From Muricoccus harenae (GTDB lineage Bacteria; Pseudomonadota; Alphaproteobacteria; Acetobacterales; Acetobacteraceae), in assembly GCF_009848505.1 (NCBI RefSeq), contig NZ_WWDL01000009.1, forward strand, positions 62,001 to 126,000: a DNA stretch of 64,000 bases, in the 5' to 3' direction. Every line of letters begins with the position of its first letter. Position 1 is the first letter of the stretch. Positions 1 to 10,018 of this stretch are shown here, piece after piece. A program made the position numbers and the translations under genes. The notes beneath the pieces are model-generated. The model saw only the letters and a program-made list of their open reading frames with translations, had not been told where the DNA came from and made no database searches.

Positions 1-291
1 GATCAGCAGGAATTCCATCACCCCGCGCCGCGCGTTCCGCACGCCGGGGCTGTCGGTGATGATCTTCATCCCGTCCATCACCGGAAAGGCGCAGGAGGCA
101 ACCGGCTTCGGCGCCTTCTCCACCTCGACCAGGCACATCCGGCAATTGCCGGCGACCGACAGGCGCTCATGGTAGCAGAAGCGCGGGATCTCCGCGCCGG
201 CCAGCTCGGCGGCCTGGAGAGCCGTGGCGCCCAGCGGCACCTCGACCTCCTTGCCGTCGACCGTGACCTTGATGAGCTTCACATCGCTCAT
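1..291 (-). CDS. nuoG: NADH-quinone oxidoreductase subunit G, N-terminal part (runs off left edge)
   Basis: Only the first 97 codons lie in the window. The product begins [18 protein letters not shown] and shows the plant-ferredoxin-like [2Fe-2S] domain that opens NuoG. Cysteines occur in the order [15 protein letters not shown], followed by a further Cys in VASCAFPV, which is the family's N1b ligand pattern. Its role is electron transfer in the peripheral arm of complex I. The ATG lies 5 bases beyond the nuoF stop, so it is co-transcribed as the last visible gene of the nuo operon. The molybdopterin-like C-terminal region is outside the window. Confidence 0.95.
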   Translation of the reverse strand, partial: MSDVKLIKVTVDGKEVEVPLGATALQAAELAGAEIPRFCYHERLSVAGNCRMCLVEVEKAPKPVASCAFPVMDGMKIITDSPGVRNARRGVMEFLLI

Positions 292-296
292 GGCAT

Positions 297-1607
297 TCAC
301 TCCGCCGCCATGGGCATGGCGGGTGCGGCATGGCGCGCCTTATAGGCGGCGATCCGTTCTTCCATCATGGGCCGGAAATGCCGGATCAGCCCCTGAACCG
401 GCCAGACGCCGCCATCGGCGAGCGCACAGATCGTGTGCCCCTCGATGCGCTTCGTCACATCTTCCAGCACGTCGATCTCATCGATCTCCGCGCGGCCCTC
501 GACCATCCGATCCATCACGCGGCTGACCCAGCCCATGCCTTCACGGCAGGGCGTGCACTGGCCGCAGCTCTCATGCTTGTAGAACTTCGACAGGCGGGAG
601 ATGGCGCGGATCAGGTCCGTGGACTTGTCCATCACGATCACCCCCGCCGTGCCAAGGCCAGTCTTGTGCTCGCGCAGCGCGTCGAAATCCATCAGCACGT
701 CGTCGCAGATGTGCTTCGGCAGCAGCGGCGTGGAGGAGCCGCCAGGAATGACGCAGAGCAGGTTGTCCCAGCCCCCCCGCACGCCACCGGCATGGCGTTC
801 GATGAGCTCCCGCAGCGGGATGCTCATCTCCTCCTCCACATTGCAGGGCTTGTTCACATGTCCCTGGATGCAGAAGATCTTGGTGCCGGAATTCTTCGGC
901 CGCCCGAAGCCGGCGAACCAGCTTGCCCCGCGCCGCAGGATCTCCGGCACCACCGCAATGGTCTCGACATTGTTCACCGTCGTCGGCCGGCCATAGAGGC
1001 CCACCGCCGCCGGGAAAGGCGGCTTCAGCCGCGGCATGCCCTTCTTGCCCTCGAGGGACTCGATGAGGGCCGTCTCCTCGCCGCAGATATAGGCGCCGGC
1101 ACCGCGATGCACGTAGAGGTCGAAGGCATAGCCGGAGCCGGCGGCGTTATTCCCGAGCAGTCCCACCGCATAGGCCTCGTCGATCGCCGCCTGCAGGATG
1201 AGGTGCTCGTTGTAATACTCGCCGCGCACATAGATGTAGCCCGCCCGCGCATTCATCGCGACAGCAGCCAGCAGGCAGCCCTCGATCAGTGTGTGCGGAT
1301 CATGGCGGATGATGTCGCGATCCTTGCAGGTGCCGGGCTCCGACTCGTCGCAATTCACGACGAGATAGGAAGGCCGCCCCTCCGGATCGGGCTTGGGCAT
1401 GAAGGACCACTTCAGGCCCGTCGGGAAGCCTGCGCCGCCGCGGCCGCGAAGGCCGGACTGCTTCACCTCCTCGATGATCCACTCACGGCCCTTGGCGATG
1501 AGTCCCGCCGTACCGTCCCAGTTGCCGCGCTTCTGCGCCGCCTGCAGTCCCCAGTGCTGGAGACCGTACAGGTTGGTGAAGATGCGGTCCTTGTCCTGAA
1601 GGGCCAT
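297..1607 (-). CDS. nuoF: NADH-quinone oxidoreductase subunit F (FMN/NADH-binding)
   Basis: This 436-residue protein is the NADH dehydrogenase module of complex I, which oxidises NADH through FMN and the N3 cluster. The glycine-rich NADH/FMN motif [10 protein letters not shown] is at residues 55-64. The [4Fe-4S] motif CGQCTPC sits at Cys348, Cys351 and Cys354, and a further family Cys occurs in [10 protein letters not shown] chose the ATG at 1607 ([10 protein letters not shown]) because GGAGG lies 8 bases upstream and the nuoE stop is one base away. A longer reading frame upstream only reads through nuoE. Length and motifs are normal for the family. Confidence 0.97.
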   Translation of the reverse strand: MALQDKDRIFTNLYGLQHWGLQAAQKRGNWDGTAGLIAKGREWIIEEVKQSGLRGRGGAGFPTGLKWSFMPKPDPEGRPSYLVVNCDESEPGTCKDRDIIRHDPHTLIEGCLLAAVAMNARAGYIYVRGEYYNEHLILQAAIDEAYAVGLLGNNAAGSGYAFDLYVHRGAGAYICGEETALIESLEGKKGMPRLKPPFPAAVGLYGRPTTVNNVETIAVVPEILRRGASWFAGFGRPKNSGTKIFCIQGHVNKPCNVEEEMSIPLRELIERHAGGVRGGWDNLLCVIPGGSSTPLLPKHICDDVLMDFDALREHKTGLGTAGVIVMDKSTDLIRAISRLSKFYKHESCGQCTPCREGMGWVSRVMDRMVEGRAEIDEIDVLEDVTKRIEGHTICALADGGVWPVQGLIRHFRPMMEERIAAYKARHAAPAMPMAAE

Positions 1608-1608
1608 C

Positions 1609-2280
1609 TCAATTGCCTCCCCGGCCCTCAAGCGTGGGCACGTCGAGCAGCGTAAGGGGACCACCCTCCGGCGCGCTGGTTTGCCGCCCGATGGTGCTGC
1701 CCGGCGCGGGACGCTCGCCGCGCTTCAGCGCTTCGATGAGCTGAACGGTGCGGTCGTAATCCAGGTCCTCATAGTAGTCGTCGTCCACCTGCAGGATCGG
1801 CGCGTTCACGCAGGCGCCGAGGCATTCCACCTCGCTGAGCGTGAACAGCCCGTCATTGCTCGTGTCGCCGTAACCCTTGAGGTGCCCGGCATCCTTGCAG
1901 GCACGCAGCACGTCGTCAGAACCGCGCAGCATGCAGGGCGTCGTCCCGCAGACCTGAAGATGGAACTTCCCGATCGGCTTGGTGTTGAACATGAAATAGA
2001 AGGTCGCGACCTCGAAGACGCGGATGGGCGCCATGTCGAGACGCTCGGCCACCCTGTCCATGCCGACGCGCGGTACCCAGGCGCTGCCCGTCTGCCGGCC
2101 CATCTGCTTCTGCACGATATAAAGCAGCGGAATGACGGCCGAAGCCTTCTTCGCCTCCGGATAGCGCGCGAGGATCTTGGCGATCTGCGCCTCGCTCTCC
2201 GCGTCGAACTCGAAGGTCTCCGGCTCGGCGCGGCTGTTCCGCCAATTCGGATCGAGGTGATCGACAGCTGCTTCGGTCAC
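1609..2280 (-). CDS. nuoE: NADH-quinone oxidoreductase subunit E ([2Fe-2S] N1a)
   Basis: This thioredoxin-like [2Fe-2S] protein pairs with NuoF in the NADH-oxidising module. The predicted 223 residues contain the four cluster ligands as CGTTPC and CLGAC, plus the conserved helix around VATFYFMF. The start is taken as GTG at 2280, which overlaps the nuoD stop in a GTGA junction. The in-frame sequence further upstream is nuoD read in another frame. The C-terminal tail beyond the last cysteine (about 55 residues, rich in Gly/Pro/Thr) is typical of alphaproteobacterial NuoE. Confidence 0.95.
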   Translation of the reverse strand: MTEAAVDHLDPNWRNSRAEPETFEFDAESEAQIAKILARYPEAKKASAVIPLLYIVQKQMGRQTGSAWVPRVGMDRVAERLDMAPIRVFEVATFYFMFNTKPIGKFHLQVCGTTPCMLRGSDDVLRACKDAGHLKGYGDTSNDGLFTLSEVECLGACVNAPILQVDDDYYEDLDYDRTVQLIEALKRGERPAPGSTIGRQTSAPEGGPLTLLDVPTLEGRGGN

Positions 2281-3509
2281 CGGTCGATCTCCCCGAAAAC
2301 GATGTCGAGGCTGCCGATTACCGCCACGGCGTCCGCCAGCATATGCCCCTTTGACAACACCTCCATCGCCTGCAGATGCGCGAAGCCAGGTGCGCGGATC
2401 TTGCACCGGTAGGGGCGGTTGGTTCCGTCGGCCACGAGGTAAACCCCGAACTCGCCCTTCGGCGCCTCCACTGCGGTGTAGGTCTCGCCGGAGGGCACGT
2501 GATAGCCTTCCGTGTAGAGCTTGAAGTGATGGATCAGTGCTTCCATCGAACGCTTCATCTCGCTCCGCGGTGGTGGCGTGATCTTGTTGTCCTGCACCTT
2601 CACCGGCCCTTCCGGCATCTGGTCCAGGCACTGGTGGATGATCTTCAGGCTCTGGCGCATCTCCTCCATGCGGACGAGATAGCGGTCGAAGCAGTCGCCA
2701 TGGCGGCCGACCGGGATCTCGAACTCCATCCGGTCATACACGTCATAGGGTTGCTGCCGCCGCAGGTCCCAGGCCATGCCCGAGGCGCGAAGGCAAGGGC
2801 CGGAGAAGCCCCATTCCATTGCCTGCTCGGCCGTCATCACGCCGACATCGACGGTGCGCTGCTTGAAGATGCGATTACCCGTCAGCAGCCGGTCCAGGTC
2901 GTCGATGAACTTCGGGAAGCGGTTCGCCCACTTGCGGATGTCGTCCGTCAGACCGGCCGGCATGTCCTTCGCCACGCCGCCCGCGCGGAAATAATTCGCG
3001 TGGTAGTGGCTGCCCGAAACCCGCTCATAGAATTCCAGCAGGATCTCGCGCTGCTCGAAGCCCCAGAGCGGCGGGGTGATCGCGCCGCAGTCCAGCGCAT
3101 AGGTCGTGATGTTCAGCAGGTGGTTCAGGATGCGCGTGATCTCGGAGAAGAGCACGCGGATGTACTGCGCCCGCAGCGGCACCTCGATGCCCAGCAGCCG
3201 CTCCTGCGACAGCGCGAAGACATGCTCCATGCACATCGGCGAGACATAGTCGAGCCGGTCGAAATACGGCATCGCCTGCATGTAGGTCTTGTATTCGATC
3301 AGCTTCTCGGTGCCGCGATGCAGCAGCCCGATATGCGGATCGGCACGCTCCACCACCTCGCCCTTCAGCTCCAGGATGAGGCGCAGCACGCCATGGGCCG
3401 CTGGGTGCTGCGGGCCGAAGTTGATCGTGTGGCTCTCCACCTCCACGCGGCGCGTGGCGGGCTCCGCCGGGTTGCCGACGGGAATCGAATCGGAGGTCGT
3501 CAGGCTCAT
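2277..3509 (-). CDS. nuoD: NADH-quinone oxidoreductase subunit D (49 kDa)
   Basis: This 410-residue subunit of the complex I Q-module helps form the quinone-binding cavity with NuoB. It carries the family signatures [15 protein letters not shown] near residues 31-45 and [14 protein letters not shown] shortly after, and ends with VFGEIDR, the usual C-terminus. It overlaps nuoC by ATGA at its start and nuoE by GTGA at its end, indicating translational coupling. A short N-terminal extension of about 25 residues precedes the conserved core and is common in alphaproteobacteria. No anomalies are seen. Confidence 0.98.
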   Translation of the reverse strand: MSLTTSDSIPVGNPAEPATRRVEVESHTINFGPQHPAAHGVLRLILELKGEVVERADPHIGLLHRGTEKLIEYKTYMQAMPYFDRLDYVSPMCMEHVFALSQERLLGIEVPLRAQYIRVLFSEITRILNHLLNITTYALDCGAITPPLWGFEQREILLEFYERVSGSHYHANYFRAGGVAKDMPAGLTDDIRKWANRFPKFIDDLDRLLTGNRIFKQRTVDVGVMTAEQAMEWGFSGPCLRASGMAWDLRRQQPYDVYDRMEFEIPVGRHGDCFDRYLVRMEEMRQSLKIIHQCLDQMPEGPVKVQDNKITPPPRSEMKRSMEALIHHFKLYTEGYHVPSGETYTAVEAPKGEFGVYLVADGTNRPYRCKIRAPGFAHLQAMEVLSKGHMLADAVAVIGSLDIVFGEIDR

Positions 3510-4168
3510 GGCTGATTCTCCGCTTCCGGCTTCTCCAGAAGCGATGCGGGCGGCGGCGCGATGCGGTTCAGATGCACCTTCTCGTCGCCCGGAAGGGTGG
3601 TGATGCCCTCCCAGGGGGAAAGGAAGTCGAAGTTGCGGAAGTCCTGCTGCAGCTTCACCGGCTCATAGACCACCTCGCGCCGCTCCTGATCGTAGCGGAC
3701 CTCGACATGCCCGGTCAGCGGGAAGTCCTTGCGGAGCGGATGGCCCTGGAAGCCGTAATCCGTCAGCAGGCGCCGCATATCCTCCAGCCCTTCGAAGGCG
3801 ATGCCATACATGTCCCAGGCCTCGCGCTCGAACCAGGTAGCGGTCGGCCAGATGGCGGCGACGCTCGGCACCGGGTGCTCCGCATCCGTCGTGGTGATCA
3901 CGCGGATGCGATGGTTGTGGGTGAGAGAAAGCAGGTTCCACACCACGTCGAAGCGCTCGGCGCGGTCTGGCCAGTCCACACCGCAGATGTCCATGCACTG
4001 CTCGAAGGCAAAGCGCGGATCGGTCCGCAGCACAGCCATGACATTGCGCACCGCTTCGCGCTGGATGCGGATTACCAGCTCGGCCCCACGCGCGACGCTC
4101 GCCTCGAGCACGACGCCAGGCGGCAGGCTTGCGGCGACCTGCGCGCCGAGTTCGGAAAGGTCAGCCAC
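3506..4168 (-). CDS. nuoC: NADH-quinone oxidoreductase subunit C (30 kDa)
   Basis: This is a Q-module subunit of complex I without cofactors. The 220-residue product contains the family signature [12 protein letters not shown], followed by [19 protein letters not shown]. The start is taken as GTG at 4168 ([11 protein letters not shown]), which overlaps the end of nuoB by 8 bases. An upstream extension in the same frame would run through nuoB and looks non-biological. NuoC is not fused to NuoD here, unlike in enterobacteria. The gene ends in an ATGA overlap with nuoD. Confidence 0.95.
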   Translation of the reverse strand: MADLSELGAQVAASLPPGVVLEASVARGAELVIRIQREAVRNVMAVLRTDPRFAFEQCMDICGVDWPDRAERFDVVWNLLSLTHNHRIRVITTTDAEHPVPSVAAIWPTATWFEREAWDMYGIAFEGLEDMRRLLTDYGFQGHPLRKDFPLTGHVEVRYDQERREVVYEPVKLQQDFRNFDFLSPWEGITTLPGDEKVHLNRIAPPPASLLEKPEAENQP

Positions 4169-4733
4169 GAAGGATGGTCCCCGTCCGCCGGATTTTCTTC
4201 TGCAACTGCAGGATCCCATAAACCAGCGCCTCGGCCGTCGGCGGGCAGCCCGGCACATAGACATCCACCGGCACGATCCGGTCGCAGCCGCGAACCACGC
4301 TGTAGCTCCAGTGATAATAGCCACCGCCATTGGCGCAGCTGCCCATGGAGATCACCCAACGCGGCTCGCTCATCTGGTCGTAGACCTTGCGCAGCGCGGG
4401 AGCCATCTTGTTGGTCAAGGTGCCGGCCACGATCATCACGTCCGACTGCCGCGGCGATCCCCGCGGGATCACGCCGAAGCGGTCGAGGTCGTAGCGCGCC
4501 ATATAGGCGTGGATCATCGGCACGGCGCAGCAGGCCAGGCCGAAGGTCATCGGCCACAGGCTGCCGGTGCGGGCCCAGTTCACCACCTTGTCCAGGTTGG
4601 CGACGACGAAGCCCTTCTCCTCCACCTCTCCGGTCACGCCGCGCAGGACAGCATCCTGCTCCGTGCCCGGGGGAAGCGCCTGCTTGTTCCAGGCCAGCTG
4701 CCCGACATCCGTTCCAGTGTTGACGCCGCTCAT
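4161..4733 (-). CDS. nuoB: NADH-quinone oxidoreductase subunit B (N2 cluster)
   Basis: This 190-residue complex I subunit carries the terminal [4Fe-4S] cluster N2, which reduces quinone. All four expected ligands are present: Cys68 and Cys69 in GLACCA, Cys133 in MGSCANGGG and Cys163 in [12 protein letters not shown]. An N-terminal extension of about 45 residues precedes the conserved core, as is common in alphaproteobacteria. It lies 94 bases downstream of nuoA, the largest gap inside the visible operon, and overlaps nuoC at its 3' end. Confidence 0.98.
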   Translation of the reverse strand: MSGVNTGTDVGQLAWNKQALPPGTEQDAVLRGVTGEVEEKGFVVANLDKVVNWARTGSLWPMTFGLACCAVPMIHAYMARYDLDRFGVIPRGSPRQSDVMIVAGTLTNKMAPALRKVYDQMSEPRWVISMGSCANGGGYYHWSYSVVRGCDRIVPVDVYVPGCPPTAEALVYGILQLQKKIRRTGTILRG

Positions 4734-4827
4734 CGCATCGTCCTCCGCGCGTTGCCGCGCGTCATGATTATGCGCGCCGAATCCCCCGAGGGAATCCGGC
4801 GCGTCTCGCCACGCAGTGCCGCGCGGC

Positions 4828-5196
4828 TCATTCCCAGTCCAGCGCGCCCTTGCGCCACTCGTACACGAAGCCGACCGTCAGCAGCCCCAGGAAGCCCATC
4901 ATCGAGAGGAAGCCCAGCCAGCCGATTCCACCGAGCGACACCGCCCAGGGGAAGAGGAAGGCCACCTCCAGGTCGAAGATGATGAACAGGATGGCCACCA
5001 AGTAGAATCGGACATCGAAGCGCCGACGCGTGTCGTCGAAAGGTTCGAAGCCGCATTCATAGGTCGACAGCTTTTCCGGGTCCGGCTTCTGCCGCGCGGC
5101 CAGCACGGAGCCGCCCACCATGGCGATGCTGATCGCCGCGGCGATCCCGAGGAAAACCAGGATCGGAAAGTAATTGGCCAGCAACGGCTGGGTCAT
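4828..5196 (-). CDS. nuoA: NADH-quinone oxidoreductase subunit A (membrane)
   Basis: This 122-residue inner-membrane subunit of complex I has three predicted transmembrane helices, at about 8-32, 63-85 and 92-113. The conserved TM1-TM2 loop [12 protein letters not shown] is at 46-57 and the acidic [12 protein letters not shown] motif at 74-85. The start is placed at ATG 5196 ([12 protein letters not shown]). The frame stays open upstream into tRNA-Asp, but that part is not protein-like. It is the first gene of the nuo operon, so the operon promoter should lie in the roughly 280 bases between it and tRNA-Asp. Confidence 0.95.
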   Translation of the reverse strand: MTQPLLANYFPILVFLGIAAAISIAMVGGSVLAARQKPDPEKLSTYECGFEPFDDTRRRFDVRFYLVAILFIIFDLEVAFLFPWAVSLGGIGWLGFLSMMGFLGLLTVGFVYEWRKGALDWE

Positions 5197-5363
5197 ATTG
5201 CCCTCGGAGCTCTCCGGACAGCCGGGGCCACGAACGAGTCCCGGATGCGCCAATTGGCGCTGAGGCGATACCGCAGCGCAACGCGAGCTACATATAGGCA
5301 AGGCCCGTCTTCCGCCATAGGGCCGGGACGCGGCTTTGCACAATGAAGCCAGCGTAATCAATG

Positions 5364-5382
5364 CTTGCGAGCCATTCGCAAG
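5364..5382. promoter_or_regulatory. Perfect inverted repeat upstream of nuoA, candidate operator
   Basis: CTTGCGA and TCGCAAG form a perfect 7-bp inverted repeat around the spacer GCCAT, about 170 bases before the nuoA start. The rest of the 5197-5437 interval shows no convincing -35/-10 pair or coding potential. A regulator-binding site for the nuo operon is possible, but the repeat could be incidental. Confidence 0.3.
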
Positions 5383-5437
5383 ACAATGACAGCGTCTACG
5401 CGAACGCCAGCCGCCCTTCCGCCGCAAGCCCCTAACG

Positions 5438-5466
5438 AAAAACGCCGCCCCGAAGGGCGGCGTTTT
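5438..5466 (-). terminator. Rho-independent terminator after tRNA-Asp
   Basis: A 10-bp perfect stem (AACGCCGCCC paired with GGGCGGCGTT) encloses a four-base CGAA loop. On the minus strand it is followed by a run of T residues (TTTTTCG). It begins 14 bases after the CCA end of tRNA-Asp and separates the tRNA gene from the nuo operon downstream. Confidence 0.85.
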
Positions 5467-5479
5467 GATCACGTCGCGG

Positions 5480-5556
<77 letters not shown>

Positions 5557-5607
5557 TCGCGTCGTGGGGGCCGTTTATGGGGTGCGCCCGAACCTGTCAA
5601 GCAGCCC

Positions 5608-6207
5608 TCACGGAAAGACCGCAACCGGCAACAACATGGCCCAGATGGCACGGGTCTCCGCCTGCTTCAGGGCAAGGGCGCGGAGGAAGTCCCGGTCCTC
5701 CCGTTCCGCCCGGTCCAGCTCCGCCAGGTCGCGGCGGGCCTGCCGATCGCCCCGCCCTGCGGCGAGGGTGAGCCAGCGGCGGGCCTCCTGCGGATCCTGG
5801 CCCATCTCCTCCAGCCCAGTCATGTACAGGCGTCCGAGCGCCCGTTGCGCGCGGAGATCACCGCCATCGGCCGCCCGGCGCATCCATTGCAGCGCCCCAT
5901 AGGGCTGACGCGGCGTGCCCTCGCCTCCCCGGAAGAGAAGAGCCGCAAGGCGGTACTGGGCGTCCGGCACGCCCGATTCCGCGGCGGCGACCAGCCCGCG
6001 CGCCGATTCGCTATGCTCAGGCGTCCTTGGCCGCTTCGGATCTTCGTCCGGCAGCACGGTTCGCGCGGCAGTGGGATGCAGGCTGCACTGGCGGCCCGGC
6101 GGGCAGACCACCACACTCGGCCCGTGGCCTTCGCCGGGCTGCCCGCGGCCGGCACAGGCTGCCAGCCCGATCCCCACCGCCAGGACGGCCAAGCGGAGGA
6201 GGCGCAT
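5608..6207 (-). CDS. Sel1-repeat lipoprotein
   Basis: The 199-residue product begins with a lipoprotein signal peptide: a basic start, a hydrophobic stretch, then lipobox LAAC with Cys18 as the modified residue. A Pro/Gly-rich linker follows, then at least two Sel1-type (TPR-like) helical repeats. These are visible as DAQYRLAALLFRGGEG (about 82-97) and RAQRALGRLYMTG, followed by QEARRWLTLAAGRGD. Sel1 repeats usually scaffold protein-protein contacts in the envelope. The gene ends 50 bases before tRNA-Asp and starts 5 bases after the next lipoprotein gene, so the two are probably one operon. The specific partner is unknown. Confidence 0.8.
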   Translation of the reverse strand: MRLLRLAVLAVGIGLAACAGRGQPGEGHGPSVVVCPPGRQCSLHPTAARTVLPDEDPKRPRTPEHSESARGLVAAAESGVPDAQYRLAALLFRGGEGTPRQPYGALQWMRRAADGGDLRAQRALGRLYMTGLEEMGQDPQEARRWLTLAAGRGDRQARRDLAELDRAEREDRDFLRALALKQAETRAIWAMLLPVAVFP

Positions 6208-6212
6208 CGGCC

Positions 6213-7004
6213 TCAGTTCACCCGTAGCCGGCCGCCGGTGCCCATCCCGCCGCGCACGTCCTGCGCTTGGTAGTTCTGCAGGGCGACGACCATCTTGTTG
6301 TAGGCGTCGACGAAGGCCGCGACCGTCGCCTGCCCCGCTGGAGTCCGCTGGTAGCCGCCCAATGCGCCTCCTACGCCGCCGCCGAAGCCGGCCAGCACCG
6401 CGGCGAAATTCGTGGCCGTCGAGGAGCCCTCTGAGGCTGCGATCTGCGTCCCAGCGCGGATGCTGAACACCGAGAGGGTAACCTGGGTGGAGGATTGCGA
6501 CATGGCCGCGCCGGCCAGCCCCAGACCCAAGCCCGCCCAGCCGCCAACCCCGGCGCCCAGCCCGCTTGTGTCCTGATTGGCAAAAAGGATGGCGGGCTCC
6601 ATGAAGTAGTCCGCCGCCACGCGCTGGCCACGCTGCATATTCGAGCCGGCGCGGAACTCGCCGCTGTTCCGCATGTCACCGATCATGCCCCGCATCCGGC
6701 TCTCGAGCCGGTCATTGCCCATGGCGGTGATGACGAAGCAGTTTGACTGCTGGACGATCAGCCGGACCATCGGCTCGATGGTCGTGATCTGGGTGCGGGC
6801 CGTGAAGGGTCCCCACCAGCCCGCCTGCCGCCCGTCGTCGATGGCGATGGTGCCGAGCGTCTCTGGGCAGCGGACCACGCCTCCCCCAACGCTGGTTCCG
6901 CCTGCTGCGGCGCCGGTCACCGGGCCGTTGGCCGTACCCTGCTGTAGGCAGCCACCGAGAGCGACCGCGGCCACCGCCGCCAGAAGGCCATTGCGGAACA
7001 TCAT
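6213..7004 (-). CDS. CsgG/HfaB-like outer-membrane lipoprotein (putative)
   Basis: The 263-residue product starts MMFRNGLLAAVAAVALGGC. Lipobox LGGC with Cys19 marks a lipoprotein. The mature part contains an alpha/beta region with a motif order resembling CsgG-type proteins: RLIVQQSNCFVITAMG, then a polar helix, RVAADYFMEPAILF, a Gly-rich hairpin and VTLSVFSIRAGTQIAASEGSS. It ends with a helix containing VAAFVDAYNKMVVAL. Such proteins form secretion pores or sit with adhesin or holdfast anchors; I cannot confirm pore formation from sequence alone. ATG 7004 is preceded by GAGGGG about 10 bases upstream; a second ATG follows directly. It is likely co-transcribed with the Sel1 lipoprotein. Confidence 0.65.
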   Translation of the reverse strand: MMFRNGLLAAVAAVALGGCLQQGTANGPVTGAAAGGTSVGGGVVRCPETLGTIAIDDGRQAGWWGPFTARTQITTIEPMVRLIVQQSNCFVITAMGNDRLESRMRGMIGDMRNSGEFRAGSNMQRGQRVAADYFMEPAILFANQDTSGLGAGVGGWAGLGLGLAGAAMSQSSTQVTLSVFSIRAGTQIAASEGSSTATNFAAVLAGFGGGVGGALGGYQRTPAGQATVAAFVDAYNKMVVALQNYQAQDVRGGMGTGGRLRVN

Positions 7005-7123
7005 AGAAACCACGCCCCTCGTCTCGGCCGGATTCCCGCCCGGCCCGATGGGCATTTATCCATCATGACTCCGGAAGCGCAACGTTCCGGCCGGCCAGGC
7101 AAGCCTCGGCGGGTGGGGCGGAA

Positions 7124-7195
7124 TGGGCGCTGAGGGATTCGAACCCCCGGCATCCTCGGTGTAAACGAGGCGCTCTACCGCTGAGCTAAGCGCCC
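7124..7195 (-). tRNA. tRNA-Val (TAC anticodon)
   Basis: The minus strand gives a complete cloverleaf of 72 bases. The acceptor GGGCGCT pairs with AGCGCCC, the anticodon loop TTTACAC carries TAC, and the T arm has GGTTCGAATCC. The discriminator is A. CCA is not encoded (the next bases are TTC), unlike the other two tRNA genes in the window. It stands alone between a lipoprotein gene and the lon terminator. Confidence 0.97.
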
Positions 7196-7351
7196 ACTGG
7201 ATCGTCCAGGGAGGGCCGCGAACCGTCGCGCCTTATCGTGCCCTGAGCGGCCGGACACTATTCAGCAGGCTTTCACGGCGTCAACGGCCAGTGTCCCCTC
7301 TGCGCCCCGGGCCGGCACCTATTTGCGGCACGCGGGTCGCCGGGCCACACC

Positions 7352-7389
7352 GGAACGGAAACGGGGCGCCGGCTTCCGCCGGCGCCCCG
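7352..7389 (-). terminator. Rho-independent terminator of lon
   Basis: A 12-bp perfect stem, CGGGGCGCCGGC (7362-7373) with GCCGGCGCCCCG (7378-7389), closes a four-base loop. On the minus strand it is followed by TTTCCGTTCC. It starts 25 bases after the lon stop codon. Confidence 0.8.
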
Positions 7390-7413
7390 CATCATTCTCA
7401 ACCTGTGCCCCAA

Positions 7414-9831
7414 TCAGTGGGGCAGGCTGGCCCCGGCTGGATCCCCGGCCGCCGGCTTGGTGGGTGTCACCTCCTCCGGCTCAATCCAGTCGATCGCCTC
7501 CGGCCGGCGCACCAGGGCCTGGGAGATCACCTCATCCACATGAGCGACGGGGATGATCTTCAGCCCCTTGCTCACGCTTTCGGGAATATCGGCCAAGTCC
7601 TTCTCGTTCTCCTTCGGGATGAAGACGGTGCCGACGCCGGCCCGCAGGGCCGCCAGCAGCTTCTCCTTCAACCCGCCGATCGGAAGCACCCGCCCGCGAA
7701 GGGTGATCTCGCCGGTCATGGCCACGTCCTTGCGAACCGGGATGCCCGTCAGGATGGAGACAATGCTCGTCGCCATCGCGATGCCGGCGGACGGCCCGTC
7801 CTTCGGCGTGGCACCCTCAGGCACGTGGACGTGGATATCCCGCTTCTCGAAGACGGTCGGCTTGATGCCGAAGCTCGTCGCACGGCTGCGGACATAGGAC
7901 ACCGCCGCGGAGACGCTCTCCTGCATCACGTCACCGAGCTTGCCGGTGTGCTTGATCGCACCCTTGCCCGGCAGCAGCACGGACTCGATCGTCAGTATCT
8001 CTCCACCCACCTCGGTCCAGGCGAGGCCGGTGACAGCGCCCACCATGTCCTCGGCCTCGGCCTCGCCGTAGCGGAACTTCCGCACGCCGGCATACTTGCC
8101 CAGGTTCTCGGCAGTGATCTCAACCGTCTTGGCCTTGCCGGAAACGATCTCGCGCACCGCCTTGCGGGCAAGTCCGCCGATCTCGCGCTCAAGGTTCCGC
8201 ACCCCGGCCTCGCGCGTGTAGTAGCGCACCAGGTCCCGGACGGCCTCGTCCGTCACGCTCCACTCGCCAGCCTTCAGCCCGTTCGCCTCGGAGACCTTGG
8301 CAATCAGGTGGCGGCGCGCGATGCCGATCTTCTCATCCTCGGTGTAGCCAGGGATGCGGATGATCTCCATGCGGTCCAGCAACGGCTGGGGCATCTTCAG
8401 CGAGTTGGCGGTCGTGATGAACATCACGTCCGACAGGTCGTAGTCGACCTCCAGGTAGTGGTCGGCAAAGGTGGCGTTCTGCTCAGGGTCCAGCACCTCC
8501 AGCAGGGCCGAGGACGGGTCACCACGCCAGTCGGCGCCGAGCTTGTCGATCTCGTCCAGCAGGAAGAGCGGGTTGGAGCTCTTCGCCTTCTTCATGCCCT
8601 GGATGACCTTGCCCGGCATGGAGCCGATATAGGTCCGCCGGTGGCCGCGCACCTCCGCCTCGTCCCGCACGCCGCCGAGCGACATGCGCACGAAGTTACG
8701 GTTCACCGCCTTGGCGATTGACTTGCCGAGCGAGGTCTTGCCGACACCTGGCGGGCCGACGAGGCACAGGATCGGACCGCGGATCTTCTGGCTGCGCGAC
8801 TGCACCGCCAAGTATTCGATGATCCGTTCCTTGACCTTGTCCAGGCCATAGTGGTCGGCATCAAGCACGGCCTGCGCGGCCTCCAGGTCGATGCGCACCT
8901 TGGTGCGCTTCTTCCAGGGGATGGTGAGCATCCAGTCGAGGTAGTTGCGCACAACAGTGGCCTCGGCCGACATCGGCGACATGCCGCGCAGCTTCTTCAG
9001 CTCGCCCATCGCCTTCTCGCGCGCCTCGGTCGAGAGCTTGGTGGCCTTGATCTTGGCCTCCAGCTCCGCGATCTCGTCCTTGCCTTCCTCGCCCTCGCCT
9101 AGCTCCTTCTGAATGGCCTTCATCTGCTCATTCAGATAGTACTCGCGCTGGGTCTTCTCCATCTGCCGCTTCACGCGGTTCCGGATGCGCTTCTCGACCT
9201 GAAGAACGCCGATCTCGCTCTCCATATGAGCGAAGACCCTCTCCAGCCGCTCCGGCACGCCCACGGTCTCCAGAAGCTCCTGCTTCTCTGCGATCTTGAG
9301 GTTCAGATGGGCCGCGACGGTATCAGCGAGCTTCGCCGGCTCCTCGATCTGGTTGATCGAGACCAACACCTCGGGCGCAATCTTCTTGTTGAGCTTGATG
9401 TAGCCCTCGAACTGGCCGACCACCGAGCGGCTCAGCGCCTCGACCTCACGCGGCTCCGGCGAGGTCTCCTCGATCGGCTCGGCGAAGGCCTCGAAATGCG
9501 TGCCGGTCTCTTTCCAGCCAACCACGCGCGCGCGGCGGCCGCCTTCGACCAGTACCTTCACCGTGCCGTCGGGCAGCTTCAGCAGCTGCAGCACCGTGGA
9601 CACGGTGCCCACATCGAACAGGTCGGTGGCTTCGGGATCGTCCTGGGCGGCGTTGCGCTGGGCGAGCAGAAGGATCTGCTTGTCCTCCCGCATCACCGCC
9701 TCCAGCGCGCGGACGGATTTCTCCCGTCCGACGAAGAGCGGCACGATCATATGGGGGAACACGACGATGTCGCGTAGGGGAAGGACGGGCAGCGCCTCGC
9801 CGCGAACCAGCTCAGCTTCAGAATCCGCCAT
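7414..9831 (-). CDS. lon: ATP-dependent Lon protease
   Basis: This 805-residue cytoplasmic AAA+ serine protease degrades damaged and regulatory proteins. The order is LAN substrate-binding domain (about 10-205), coiled coil, AAA+ module with Walker [10 protein letters not shown] (Lys365) and [10 protein letters not shown], then the protease domain. The catalytic dyad is Ser681 in [10 protein letters not shown] and Lys724 in GGLKEK. The C-terminal tail is Pro/Ala/Gly-rich. GAGG precedes the ATG by 5 bases. The gene lies after clpX on the same strand, but a strong terminator between them implies its own promoter. Confidence 0.98.
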   Translation of the reverse strand: MADSEAELVRGEALPVLPLRDIVVFPHMIVPLFVGREKSVRALEAVMREDKQILLLAQRNAAQDDPEATDLFDVGTVSTVLQLLKLPDGTVKVLVEGGRRARVVGWKETGTHFEAFAEPIEETSPEPREVEALSRSVVGQFEGYIKLNKKIAPEVLVSINQIEEPAKLADTVAAHLNLKIAEKQELLETVGVPERLERVFAHMESEIGVLQVEKRIRNRVKRQMEKTQREYYLNEQMKAIQKELGEGEEGKDEIAELEAKIKATKLSTEAREKAMGELKKLRGMSPMSAEATVVRNYLDWMLTIPWKKRTKVRIDLEAAQAVLDADHYGLDKVKERIIEYLAVQSRSQKIRGPILCLVGPPGVGKTSLGKSIAKAVNRNFVRMSLGGVRDEAEVRGHRRTYIGSMPGKVIQGMKKAKSSNPLFLLDEIDKLGADWRGDPSSALLEVLDPEQNATFADHYLEVDYDLSDVMFITTANSLKMPQPLLDRMEIIRIPGYTEDEKIGIARRHLIAKVSEANGLKAGEWSVTDEAVRDLVRYYTREAGVRNLEREIGGLARKAVREIVSGKAKTVEITAENLGKYAGVRKFRYGEAEAEDMVGAVTGLAWTEVGGEILTIESVLLPGKGAIKHTGKLGDVMQESVSAAVSYVRSRATSFGIKPTVFEKRDIHVHVPEGATPKDGPSAGIAMATSIVSILTGIPVRKDVAMTGEITLRGRVLPIGGLKEKLLAALRAGVGTVFIPKENEKDLADIPESVSKGLKIIPVAHVDEVISQALVRRPEAIDWIEPEEVTPTKPAAGDPAGASLPH

Positions 9832-9904
9832 GGGGACCTCACTTGGACAGTCGGTGCGGAAACGCCCCGATTGGGCACGTCCCCGTCACCACGGGTAGGA
9901 ACCC

Positions 9905-9933
9905 TATCTGGTGTCGAGGAGGCTTTCCCACAA
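9905..9933 (-). promoter_or_regulatory. Candidate sigma70-type promoter for lon
   Basis: On the minus strand TTGTGG (9928-9933) and CAGATA (9905-9910) are separated by 17 bases, about 75 bases before the lon ATG and downstream of the clpX terminator. The -10 match is weak. No clear heat-shock (CTTGAA/CCCCAT) element was found. Confidence 0.3.
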
Positions 9934-9970
9934 CGGCGGGACCATCCACCCAGACCAACGGGGGTATGCA

Positions 9971-10006
9971 AGAAAAGTGCCCCTGATGCCCATCGGCATC
10001 AGGGGC
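9971..10006 (-). terminator. Rho-independent terminator of clpX
   Basis: A 12-bp perfect inverted repeat, GCCCCTGATGCC (9979-9990) with GGCATCAGGGGC (9995-10006), closes a four-base loop. On the minus strand it is followed by ACTTTTCTTG. It lies 12 bases after the clpX stop. Confidence 0.9.
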
Positions 10007-10018
10007 GGGCCGCCCCGA

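Noticed and set aside
330-1655. Long plus-strand open frame opposite nuoF
   Set aside because: It is the antisense of nuoF. The GC-rich codon bias leaves antisense frames open; the text is His/Arg-rich with no domain pattern.
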